A DNA stretch of 18,056 nt from Gallionellaceae bacterium (GTDB lineage Bacteria > Pseudomonadota > Gammaproteobacteria > Burkholderiales > Gallionellaceae), in contig PLYB01000236.1 in the NCBI GenBank assembly GCA_003151655.1, positions 14,219 to 32,274 on the forward strand, read 5' to 3'. Each line of letters begins with the position of its first letter. Positions within the stretch are counted from its first letter, which is position 1. The notes beneath the pieces were generated by a model. That model was not told where the DNA came from, made no database searches, and saw only the letters and a program-made list of their open reading frames with translations. The position numbers were made by a program, and so were the translations under genes. This document shows, piece by piece, positions 7,985-13,616 of the stretch.

Positions 7985-8341
7985 CAAACGGAACAAATTG
8001 ATCACGGCTGCGACAGGCTTCGCTTTACCATTCTCGTAGCGGGAAAAAGCATTAACGCCCCCACCAGCAATAGCCGCTGCACTGCGTTGCGAAAGTTTCA
8101 ATTTCTTGCGAATACGCGCAAGCTCTGCCGACTCTTCTGCGTCAACTTTCATACGCAGCTTTTCCAATGCTTCCGCATAACGCACGCCTTCCTGTCCGGC
8201 AAACTCCACCTCACCGCATTCGGGACAATGCCATCCGTCAACCGCGCGAACGGTAGCGCGATGGGTGCGGTATGTCACCACGCAATTTTTCTTGGTGCGG
8301 ATCATGTCGCCTTTTTCGCAATTCAGGCACAGATGTTTCAT
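7940..8341 (-). CDS. mqsA: Type II antitoxin MqsA
   Basis: MqsA neutralises MqsR and represses its own operon. The 133-residue protein has an N-terminal zinc domain with Cys5, Cys8, Cys39 and Cys42 (CLNC and CPEC) and a C-terminal HTH-XRE domain (about 70-133). The recognition helix GGGVNAFSRYENG keeps Asn97 and Arg101, the DNA-contacting residues known in E. coli MqsA. The C-terminus LDKHPELINEI matches the family. ATG at 8341 is 1 base after the mqsR stop, so the pair is co-transcribed, toxin first. Its 3' end converges with hicB. Confidence 0.93.
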   Translation of the reverse strand: MKHLCLNCEKGDMIRTKKNCVVTYRTHRATVRAVDGWHCPECGEVEFAGQEGVRYAEALEKLRMKVDAEESAELARIRKKLKLSQRSAAAIAGGGVNAFSRYENGKAKPVAAVINLFRLLDKHPELINEIPLH

Positions 8342-8342
8342 T

Positions 8343-8648
8343 TCATTTCTCCTTAAACTGAATCACAACGGTTCCGTTGTCACGCAAGGTGAATTTAATA
8401 TACGCCACCAAGCCAGAATCAAGCGTTGCGTGATACACGTCTTGCCAGATTTTGTGATCGCCATTCGTCGTCATGCTCTTGTACAAATCTTTTTGTTTAA
8501 GATTTAAAACCACAAGGACAGCCTGCGAACATGAAAGCCCCAATGCAGCCGCACCAGCCAGTGCAACACCAGTAAATGCATTGATACCACGCACTTCAAC
8601 AACTCGCTGAATTTCAGGTAATGCGTAATGAGGCTTCATTTTTTCCAT
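8343..8648 (-). CDS. mqsR: Type II toxin MqsR (mRNA interferase)
   Basis: MqsR is a RelE-fold endoribonuclease that cuts mRNA, mostly at GCU, without needing the ribosome. The 101-residue protein matches the E. coli toxin in length. It contains the block LYKSMTTNGDHKIWQDVY, including Lys57 and Gln69, equivalents of catalytic Lys56 and Gln68 of E. coli, and it ends IQFKEK. The frame is uninterrupted, so the toxin looks functional. ATG 8648 (MEKMKPH) aligns with the E. coli start (MEKRTPH). A promoter/operator lies immediately upstream, leaving almost no 5' leader. Confidence 0.94.
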   Translation of the reverse strand: MEKMKPHYALPEIQRVVEVRGINAFTGVALAGAAALGLSCSQAVLVVLNLKQKDLYKSMTTNGDHKIWQDVYHATLDSGLVAYIKFTLRDNGTVVIQFKEK

Positions 8649-8653
8649 GAATC

Positions 8654-8682
8654 AATATAACCCAATAGGTTATTAATATCAA
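8654..8682 (-). promoter_or_regulatory. Sigma-70 promoter of mqsRA
   Basis: Read on the minus strand, TTGATA (8682-8677) and TATATT (8659-8654) are separated by exactly 17 bases. Each matches consensus at five of six positions. The -10 ends 5 bases before the mqsR ATG, so initiation at normal distance would fall at or just next to the ATG. Confidence 0.7.
8657..8673. promoter_or_regulatory. Predicted MqsA operator
   Basis: The palindrome ATAACC-CAATA-GGTTAT has perfect 6-bp arms around a 5-base centre. It resembles the E. coli MqsA operator, whose arms are AACCT and AGGTT. It sits in the spacer and overlaps the -10 of the mqsR promoter, so binding would block RNA polymerase. ATTGAT motifs flank it on both sides. 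Confidence 0.75.
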
Positions 8683-8715
8683 TGAAGATTAATTTTCGGC
8701 GCCATTATTTCTGCG

Positions 8716-8916
8716 GTGAAACTGAACAGCGCACCGGATTTGCGCGCCATACGCAAGCGGCTCAAGCTGACACAAGCGGAAGCGGGTCGCATTTTTGGCG
8801 GCGGCATCACCGCCTTTTTACGCTATGAGCGCGGAGAAATAATACCGCCTGTTGCATTAGTAAAGTTTTTTCAGGTGCTTGATCGTCATCCTGAACTGCT
8901 GTCTGAGTTGAAGTAA
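8716..8916 (+). CDS. Orphan HTH protein, MqsA C-terminal domain-like (possible fragment)
   Basis: The 66-residue product is almost only an HTH-XRE domain of the MqsA type: PDLRAIRKRLKLTQAEAGRIFGGG, then ITAFLRYERGEIIPP, then LDRHPELLSEL. It lacks the zinc-binding N-terminal half. The only start in the open stretch is GTG 8716, without a Shine-Dalgarno, so it may be a leftover of a second mqsA-like gene. In the recognition helix the Asn and Ser found in MqsA are Thr and Leu, although the Arg is kept, suggesting different DNA specificity if it is made. It is divergent from mqsRA. Confidence 0.6.
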   Translation: MKLNSAPDLRAIRKRLKLTQAEAGRIFGGGITAFLRYERGEIIPPVALVKFFQVLDRHPELLSELK

Positions 8917-8937
8917 AACGGCCAGAAGGGTGTGGTT

Positions 8938-8962
8938 AACTTTACACTGACCCCAGTTACTC
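8938..8962. repeat. Possible REP/RAYT-type motif
   Basis: The stretch AACTTTACACTGACCCCAGT and following bases resemble a short sequence commonly dispersed in proteobacterial genomes near REP-associated tyrosine transposases. No transposase is present here. The match is from memory, so confidence is low. Confidence 0.3.
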
Positions 8963-9498
8963 TGTTATGTTGTCTGCAAGCCACTTGCGATCTTCTTCAA
9001 CGGCCCGGTTTGTCAGAGTTCGCTCTTCCGATTCCATGATGGTTTCACGCAAACGATACTCAATCGTTGGAAGAGAAAGTATACGGGTTTGCAGTCCAGT
9101 GCGAATCCACTCACGGTCACGCGGTTCGCTGCGCACATATTTTGAAATAGCAGCATCGTTTGGCTCCAAAAACCATGCAGAACACCGGAAACGAATTTAA
9201 TTTCAATTAGCCGCTTTTCCCACCCGTCTGGCAACGTTGGCAGAATGGGTGATACTGCGTCGGCGTAGTACCCGAAGTGGAGTGAAAACTCACTTCCAAG
9301 TCCAAGAGCAGTTGCGACTTCTGATGCCCGACCCGGATCATTTTTCGGATAGAGATCAACATCAATAGAGCCAGTCATCGAATCCGGTGGATTTTCTACC
9401 GCACCTAGCACGGACAAGCTACCGATGATTACATAATCGTGATGACGGGTAATGCGCATTGCCTCAATTAGCAAACGATCAATATCGTTGCGATTCAT
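8957..9498 (-). pseudogene. Nucleotidyltransferase (DUF6036-like), broken by a frameshift
   Basis: The 5' part (9498 to about 9170) encodes MNRNDIDRLLIEAMR, a nucleotidyltransferase-like GSLSVLGA segment and SIDVDLYP, which supplies the acidic DxD-type motif. It continues through EIKFVSGVLHGF. After the T5 run at about 9165-9176 the conserved continuation is in another frame: EPNDAAISKYVRSEPRDREW to the stop at 8957. One added base would rejoin the frames, so a single-base deletion is the simplest explanation. The ATG overlaps the stop of the preceding small gene (ATGA). Intact relatives are suspected toxin or abortive-infection-type nucleotidyltransferases. Confidence 0.75.
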
Positions 9499-9824
9499 TT
9501 TGCAAGTGTGCCCAGTAAAAAGCCAAAGGGAGTGTTTTGCCGCAAAGCGGTGCCTTCAGAATCATCGCTCAACATTGCCTTTCGCATCGAAGGCTCGGGC
9601 AAATTGAGAATATTGCGCCATGCTACAACGTAGCGCGGGTTGCAGAGGTGACCACTTTCCCATTTCTCAACTTGCTGCAAAGCTTGCGCCCGAACATTGG
9701 CGCTTTCTTTTAAGTCGCCGAGCGCATCGGCTGCTTTCAAATGAAGATCAAGCAAGGCATTATCGACCTGATGTTTTTCTGCACGCGCTTGGCGACGCTG
9801 TTCGAGAACCGCTGTTTCATTCAT
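9495..9824 (-). CDS. Small uncharacterised partner of the nucleotidyltransferase
   Basis: The 109-residue soluble protein begins MNETAVLEQRRQARAEKH, is helical and charged, contains QALQQVEKWESGHLCNPRYV and ends TALRQNTPFGFLLGTLAK. ATG 9824 is chosen because GAAGGA precedes it by 6 bases; an open frame upstream has no coding character. Its stop overlaps the nucleotidyltransferase start by 4 bases, so the two form one translationally coupled cassette, the layout of a TA-like pair with this gene as likely antitoxin (inference). I recognise the type as recurring next to DUF6036 nucleotidyltransferases but cannot name a family. Confidence 0.7.
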   Translation of the reverse strand: MNETAVLEQRRQARAEKHQVDNALLDLHLKAADALGDLKESANVRAQALQQVEKWESGHLCNPRYVVAWRNILNLPEPSMRKAMLSDDSEGTALRQNTPFGFLLGTLAK

Positions 9825-9866
9825 GGCTAATCCTTCAATGATAGGGCAGCAACATTCTAACATCAG

Positions 9867-10000
9867 ATGCCGTTGCGCTTGAGCTTGATACCAATGTTGT
9901 TTCGGTGTTGCGGTAAGCAAGAGCAGGCAGGGGCTCACCGATAGCCGCAACGGCACTTGTTCATGGCATGACGGTTGCCACGCGCAATCCGAAAGACCAA
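9867..10000 (+). pseudogene. Remnant of a VapC/FitB-type PIN toxin
   Basis: Two pieces in the same frame match the ends of a PIN-domain toxin. LDTNVVSVLR at 9884-9913 is the N-terminal catalytic-Asp motif and is followed directly by a stop. SPIAATALVHGMTVATRNPKD at about 9935-9997 is the C-terminal motif. Some 80-90 residues of the middle are missing, and a start at 9867 would be out of frame. The gene is dead. No antitoxin is visible upstream. Confidence 0.6.
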
Positions 10001-10062
10001 AAAACTTGCATAGACGCAGATCGGTGTCCGCAGTGACGGCGCGCCGATTATCCGAGAATAAT

Positions 10063-10096
10063 GGGGACGGAATAAAGGGTAGCGTCCCCTTTTTTT
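10063..10096 (+). terminator. Terminator-like hairpin with T tract
   Basis: GGGGACG (10063-10069) pairs with CGTCCCC (10083-10089) around a 13-base loop and is followed by seven T. It fits an intrinsic terminator on the + strand. Similar GGGGACG/CGTCCCC sequences also occur in dispersed repeats, so it may be a repeat remnant. Confidence 0.5.
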
Positions 10097-10206
10097 CACC
10101 TGCATTCGAAGCAATTGAGAAAATTGAATTCAAGCTTAGCTTCGATGAATGTCTGGATCGTGCAAACGGCCTCAAGGCAGACCTACTTTAGAAATTCGAA
10201 GTTCCA

Positions 10207-10247
10207 AAATGAACTACCGCGTAGCTCTGCTACGAGGTAGTTCATTT
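10207..10247. repeat. Long near-perfect hairpin
   Basis: AAATGAACTACC (10207-10218) pairs exactly with GGTAGTTCATTT (10236-10247). After one G/A mismatch, CGTAG pairs with CTACG around the loop CTCTG. That gives 17 paired bases and one mismatch in 41 bases. It has no T tract on either side. It lies between two pieces of degraded coding sequence. Confidence 0.8.
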
Positions 10248-10258
10248 CCGCTGTTGAT

Positions 10259-10512
10259 GTCTTAGCGGAGGAGCTGATCGAATTAGCGGACAAGCTAGTG
10301 ACCAAGCTACCGACTAGGCTGACGCGCTCTTGAAATTTTGCGTAACGCCCCGTTCAACCAAAGAAATGATGCAACATCTTGGTTTGAGCCATCGTGAGCA
10401 TTTCCGTGACTCGCTTTTGCTGCCACTAATGGCATCGTGAAAGTTGGTGCCAAGCATCCCCGACAAACCTTCCAGTCCCAAACAACGTTATATTGCCTCG
10501 CGGAATCATTGA
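10259..10512 (+). pseudogene. Fragment: C-terminus of an AlbA_2/RecG-like or Fic-type protein
   Basis: In frame from 10330 the translation reads LKFCVTPRSTKEMMQHLGL, SHREHFRDSLLLPLMAS, a TGA at 10438-10440, then KLVPSIPDKPSSPKQRY before a second stop at 10510. This is the winged-helix C-terminal end of predicted ATP-dependent helicase-like transcriptional regulators (AAA_4/AlbA_2) and of some Fic proteins. Intact versions read ASGKL, so GGA to TGA is the likely nonsense change. An upstream piece in another frame (ELIELADKLVTKLPTRL, 10265-10329) looks like the preceding part after a frameshift. The rest of the gene is gone. Confidence 0.6.
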
Positions 10513-10695
10513 AGCAGTACAGCCCCGCAGCAAAGGAGATTTTGTGGCATACGTGATCGACTTCAAATCTATGCGACACAATTTGACACATGGATGAGCG
10601 AGAATTCGGTTTATCATCAATCCAAGAAATACGAATGCGCAATCTTTCAAAGTCGAAGCTACTTGCCAAATTATATTGAAGGGCTATAAACCATT

Positions 10696-10911
10696 ATGTC
10701 CAAACGCCCCGACACTAAAGAAACCGTCCTGCTTGCCTTGGAGCTAATGCGCCGCATTCCGCGCAACCGCAAAGTATCAGCCAAAGAACTGCACGAGCAA
10801 TTGGTCGATACCGAAGTCGGACGCGACCTGCGCACTATTCAACGGCAACTGGAAATGCTCAGTGAGCATTTCGACATCGAACGCGACGACCGCAGCAAAC
10901 CTTACGGCTAG
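10696..10911 (+). pseudogene. WYL-type transcriptional regulator, N-terminal fragment
   Basis: A 71-residue frame starts at ATG 10696 with MSKRPDTKETVLLALELMRR, followed by a winged-helix segment (VSAKELHEQLVDTEVGRDLRTIQRQLEML) and SEHFDIERDDRSKPYG, then TAG. This is the N-terminal HTH of WYL-domain regulators, which in full form are about 300 residues and continue YGYRW into the WYL ligand-binding domain. No WYL sequence follows in any frame. It may be expressed as a bare HTH, but is more likely a remnant. Confidence 0.65.
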
Positions 10912-10922
10912 CCGTTCCGCAA

Positions 10923-11219
10923 GTGCTGCGCATTCTTTTTGCTGAGTTAGTGACACGCATCAATTGTGACAAGGATGATACAGAGTCCTCGTATGTTGCA
11001 TTTGACATGGACGATGGCACGGTAGTTTTAATCACGAGCATACATCTGAAGGATGGAGAGCTAACTTTCGGCATGTTTGACCAAATGCTAACCAACAATC
11101 TGATGATCATTGAGGATTTTACCAGTGTGATTATGAAGGTGGTTTACTGTGGAGTGAAACCATCCGAGGCGATGAGGTTTTATAAAGATGAAAAGCTTGC
11201 AGCTAAAACTTTGCACTAG
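10923..11219 (+). CDS. Hypothetical protein, 98 residues
   Basis: The product is not recognised. The frame opens at GTG 10923; an internal ATG at 11007 is another possible start. The product is acidic, with alternating strands and helices (YVAFDMDDGTVVLITSIHLKDGELTFGMFDQML) and no signal peptide or membrane segment. Base composition is clearly more AT-rich than the flanking genes, a sign of separate origin. A 39-residue membrane peptide with an excellent ribosome binding site follows 21 bases later, suggesting a two-gene unit. Function is unknown. Confidence 0.5.
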   Translation: MLRILFAELVTRINCDKDDTESSYVAFDMDDGTVVLITSIHLKDGELTFGMFDQMLTNNLMIIEDFTSVIMKVVYCGVKPSEAMRFYKDEKLAAKTLH

Positions 11220-11240
11220 CGGAGATAAAAAGGAGCGGGC

Positions 11241-11360
11241 ATGTTCATACTATATCTATTGTTTTGGTTCATCGTTTTATTGGTGGTTGGTACTTTGCTG
11301 ATTGGGTTACTAGCGGCGTTAATGTCTGGTGCTCTGTTTAAATCAAAAGGCGATAAGTAA
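11241..11360 (+). CDS. Small membrane peptide, 39 residues
   Basis: ATG 11241 is preceded by AAAAAGGAGCGGGC, one of the best ribosome binding sites in the window. The peptide starts MFILYLLFWFIVLLVVG, continues TLLIGLLAALMSGALF and ends with the basic tail KSKGDK. It is one long or two short hydrophobic segments, probably an inner-membrane peptide. It has no recognised family. It follows the 98-residue unknown gene and precedes the receiver/5'-nucleotidase gene. Small hydrophobic peptides can be type I toxins, membrane regulators or defence effectors; nothing here decides. Confidence 0.6.
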   Translation: MFILYLLFWFIVLLVVGTLLIGLLAALMSGALFKSKGDK

Positions 11361-11463
11361 AGTCAAAAGTGGCAACTATGCTTTCATGGTAGCAACGAAA
11401 CCGATAACTTAACCCGCAGCATTTTTGGCTTGCCTTGTGCTCATCCGAATCAGAAAGAAATTT

Positions 11464-12750
11464 ATGCGCTGGAAATTATTTCTCGACATTGAACGTTTTC
11501 CGAAGGATACGAGCTGGCTAGTTGCGAGGTCGGTTGATGAAGCGACGGCACTGATCGCTCAGCATGGCTATCCCGTGGAAATGTCTTTGGACTACGAGCT
11601 CGGCAAAAACGAGCCGACCGGCTTTGATTTCTTGAAGGCACTTACGGACGAGGTAATGAGTGGCTGGCCGAATTTAGATTTCCCTGTAGTCGAGTTTGAT
11701 TGCCACTCGAATGACATAGATGGCAGATGCAAAATACTGGGGTTGTGGAAGTCGTTCCAGAATAAGTTAGGCCGCAGGCATGCACGAACAGATTTATTAC
11801 CTTCGACCATTTCGCGTGAAATACTTACTGAGCAGGATGCCAGTAATCAGTCGCCCGCGCACTTGGTTGTCGCCATTTCCTCCCGTGCGCTATTCAACCT
11901 AGACGAGAGTCACGCCGTTTTTGAAAACGAGGGCGTGGAGGCGTATTGCCGCTATCAAGTGGAGCGCGAAGAACTTCCGCTTGAGCCGGGTGTGGCGTTT
12001 AGTCTGGTGAAGAAGTTGCTGGCGCTGAATGAGCGCGATCCTGCCAACCCTCGCGTTGAGGTGATTTTGTTGTCGCGCAACAATGCGGATACTGGGCTGC
12101 GCATTTTCAATTCGATCAAGTATCACAATCTGAATATCAGTCGTGCGGCCTTTACGCGTGGCGAGAGTACGCATCCCTATATCTCGGCATTTGGCGCGCA
12201 ATTGTTTCTCTCTGCCGAACCGGGTGATGTGCGCAAGGCGCTGGATGCAGGTTTTGCCGCAGCAACAATTCTGGCCTCGGCAGCTGCACCAGTGGCAGAT
12301 TCTCACCCCGCGCAGTTGCGCATTGCCTTCGACGGCGATGCGGTGCTATTTTCGGATGAGTCCGAGCGTATCTATAAACGCGATGGGCTGGATGCGTTTG
12401 AAAGCAACGAGGCACTTGCCGCCAAGCAGCCTCTGCCCGGTGGCCCGTTCAAAAATTTCCTTGCCTTGCTGCACCGCATTCAACTGGACTATCCGGCAGA
12501 CACTTCGCCCATCCGCACCGCGCTCATCACCGCACGCGGCGCACCCGCCCACGAGCGCGTTATTCTCACCCTGCGCGCATGGAACATCCGCATCGACGAG
12601 GCGCTATTCCTCGGCGGCATGGATAAAGGCGCATTCCTGAAAGCATTCGGGGCGGATATTTTCTTTGATGATCAGCAGAAGCATTGTGAATCCGCGCGCA
12701 AGCACGTCGCCACCGGGCACGTGCCGCATGGGGTGGCAAATGAGGAGTGA
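11464..12750 (+). CDS. Receiver-like (cREC) domain fused to cN-I-type 5'-nucleotidase
   Basis: The 428-residue protein has two parts. Residues 1-110 (MRWKLFLDIERFPKDTSW, SLDYELG around Asp43, PTGFDFLKAL, HSNDIDGR at 81-88) resemble the receiver-derived domain described as the cyclic-phosphate-processing receiver (cREC). Residues from about 133 to the end match cytosolic 5'-nucleotidase type I: HLVVAISSRALFNLDESH, EVILLSRNNADTGLRIFNSI, HAD-type FDGDAVLFSDE (Asp290, Asp292), then DIFFDDQQKH and VPHGVANE. cN-I enzymes hydrolyse nucleoside monophosphates, so the fusion suggests nucleotide signal turnover (inference). ATG 11464 starts at the domain edge; an in-frame TTG lies 39 bases upstream. The 3' end is repeated at 13640. 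Confidence 0.8.
   Translation: MRWKLFLDIERFPKDTSWLVARSVDEATALIAQHGYPVEMSLDYELGKNEPTGFDFLKALTDEVMSGWPNLDFPVVEFDCHSNDIDGRCKILGLWKSFQNKLGRRHARTDLLPSTISREILTEQDASNQSPAHLVVAISSRALFNLDESHAVFENEGVEAYCRYQVEREELPLEPGVAFSLVKKLLALNERDPANPRVEVILLSRNNADTGLRIFNSIKYHNLNISRAAFTRGESTHPYISAFGAQLFLSAEPGDVRKALDAGFAAATILASAAAPVADSHPAQLRIAFDGDAVLFSDESERIYKRDGLDAFESNEALAAKQPLPGGPFKNFLALLHRIQLDYPADTSPIRTALITARGAPAHERVILTLRAWNIRIDEALFLGGMDKGAFLKAFGADIFFDDQQKHCESARKHVATGHVPHGVANEE
12562..12750 (+). repeat. Proximal copy of a direct repeat bracketing vapBC
   Basis: The last about 62 codons of the nucleotidase gene recur at 13640-13825 in the same orientation at a constant offset of 1078 bases without gaps. By my count 15 of 186 bases differ. 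The proximal copy ends NEE plus TGA, the distal copy NE plus TAG. Confidence 0.9.
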
Positions 12751-12843
12751 TTGGGGGGGGTAGAATGGGCTCTAGCTTCGCAGCATGGTAATAGTATTGG
12801 GAGCCGCTCATCATAGCCGTGTTGTTATGCACCTGCTATTATT

Positions 12844-12875
12844 CGACTTGGCTGAAAAAATACACAGCTAAGTCG
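12844..12875. repeat. Hairpin upstream of vapBC
   Basis: CGACTTGGCTG (12844-12854) pairs with CAGCTAAGTCG (12865-12875) with one mismatch around a 10-base A-rich loop. It lies between the nucleotidase stop and the antitoxin start. It may be a weak terminator or part of the element boundary; no T tract follows. Confidence 0.5.
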
Positions 12876-12937
12876 CTGGTCATCCCAGTGGGGGGGCGTT
12901 ATGCGAATTGCGTGTTAACCACACAACGGAGGTAATC

Positions 12938-13156
12938 ATGAGCTACGCTGAATTGATCGAAAAAAGATTGCTAACTTTACCTGTGGCTAAACAGGCTGAG
13001 GTTTTTGACTTCGTTGAGTTTTTGGCAAGCCGTGATCAGTCTGAGCGCGGTGAAGAACATACGCTGGCGAAGTCGCCCTTGGCAGATATGATGAGAAACC
13101 CTTTGCAAGTGACCAACTTCACTCCCTTGAACAGGGATGAAGCCAATGCCCGCTAA
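12938..13156 (+). CDS. DUF2281-like antitoxin of a vapBC-type module
   Basis: The 72-residue protein starts MSYAELIEKRLLTLPVAKQA and continues EVFDFVEFLAS, the helical N-terminus typical of the DUF2281/VapB-like antitoxins, then an acidic, flexible C-terminal half that would wrap the toxin (SPLADMMRNPLQVTNFTPL). GGAGGT sits 4 bases before ATG 12938. The stop overlaps the toxin start by 11 bases, so synthesis is coupled with the antitoxin first. It likely autoregulates, though I could not mark an operator. Confidence 0.8.
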   Translation: MSYAELIEKRLLTLPVAKQAEVFDFVEFLASRDQSERGEEHTLAKSPLADMMRNPLQVTNFTPLNRDEANAR

Positions 13157-13559
13157 ATGCTTTGTTGATAGCAATATCTGGCTATACTCACTGATTCAGA
13201 GTGGTGATGATGTTAGGCATCAGCAAGCGGCAAATTTTCTCATTCAATTGGATTGTCCTGTTATCAACTCGCAAGTGATTCGTGAAATTTGTAGCAACTT
13301 AAAGAAAAAAACGAACATTCCAGAGGAGCGGTTATGTGTTTTGATTCTTGGCTGGTATCAAAACTGTAAAGTCGTTCACTCAACTGCATCGCAACACTTG
13401 CTGGCCTCCCGTCTTAGAAACTCATATTCGTTTAGTTATTGGGACAGTCTGATTGTTGCTGCGGCACTTGAATCCGGCTGCACAACGCTGTTTAGCGAAG
13501 ACATGCAACACGGGCAAAAGATTGAAAGAGAGCTAACCATCATCAATCCTTTCATCTAG
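13146..13559 (+). CDS. vapC: VapC-type PIN-domain ribonuclease toxin
   Basis: The 137-residue PIN-domain protein is a predicted Mg-dependent endoribonuclease, by family usually directed at tRNA or rRNA. The acidic residues of the active site are visible: Asp8 in CFVDSNIWLY, Glu47 in REICSN, Asp100 in YWDSLIVAAAL and Asp119 in FSEDMQ. I chose ATG 13146, with AGGGA 8 bases upstream; ATG 13137 is in frame too. The frame is intact. Together with the upstream antitoxin it forms a full TA pair lying between the two copies of the nucleotidase 3' end. Confidence 0.85.
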   Translation: MPAKCFVDSNIWLYSLIQSGDDVRHQQAANFLIQLDCPVINSQVIREICSNLKKKTNIPEERLCVLILGWYQNCKVVHSTASQHLLASRLRNSYSFSYWDSLIVAAALESGCTTLFSEDMQHGQKIERELTIINPFI

Positions 13560-13616
13560 CTTGGTGCATTTTGACCGTAAGTTAAATATAAGGTCTCACT
13601 CGCCGAATCTGTGGCT

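Noticed and set aside
7120..8720. CRISPR array
   Set aside because: No regularly spaced direct repeats are present here or elsewhere in the window; the repeats seen are inverted or occur in two copies only.
9825..10175. Long N-terminal extension of the 109-residue gene on the minus strand
   Set aside because: The extension has no protein-like character, overlaps the PIN remnant on the other strand, and ATG 9824 has a good ribosome binding site.
10006..10191. 61-residue open frame on the plus strand
   Set aside because: Its first half is read through the PIN remnant in a different frame and through the GGGGACG hairpin. The end (FEAIEKIEFKLSFDECLDRA) could be an old gene tail, but I recognise nothing.
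10307..10669. 120-residue open frame on the minus strand
   Set aside because: The plus strand carries a recognisable degraded protein in the same place; the minus translation looks random.
12815..12910. GTTATGC motifs and a hairpin before vapBC, suggesting an integron attC site and a cassette
   Set aside because: The two GTTATGC copies are direct rather than inverted, no matching GCATAAC-type core is present and no integrase is seen.
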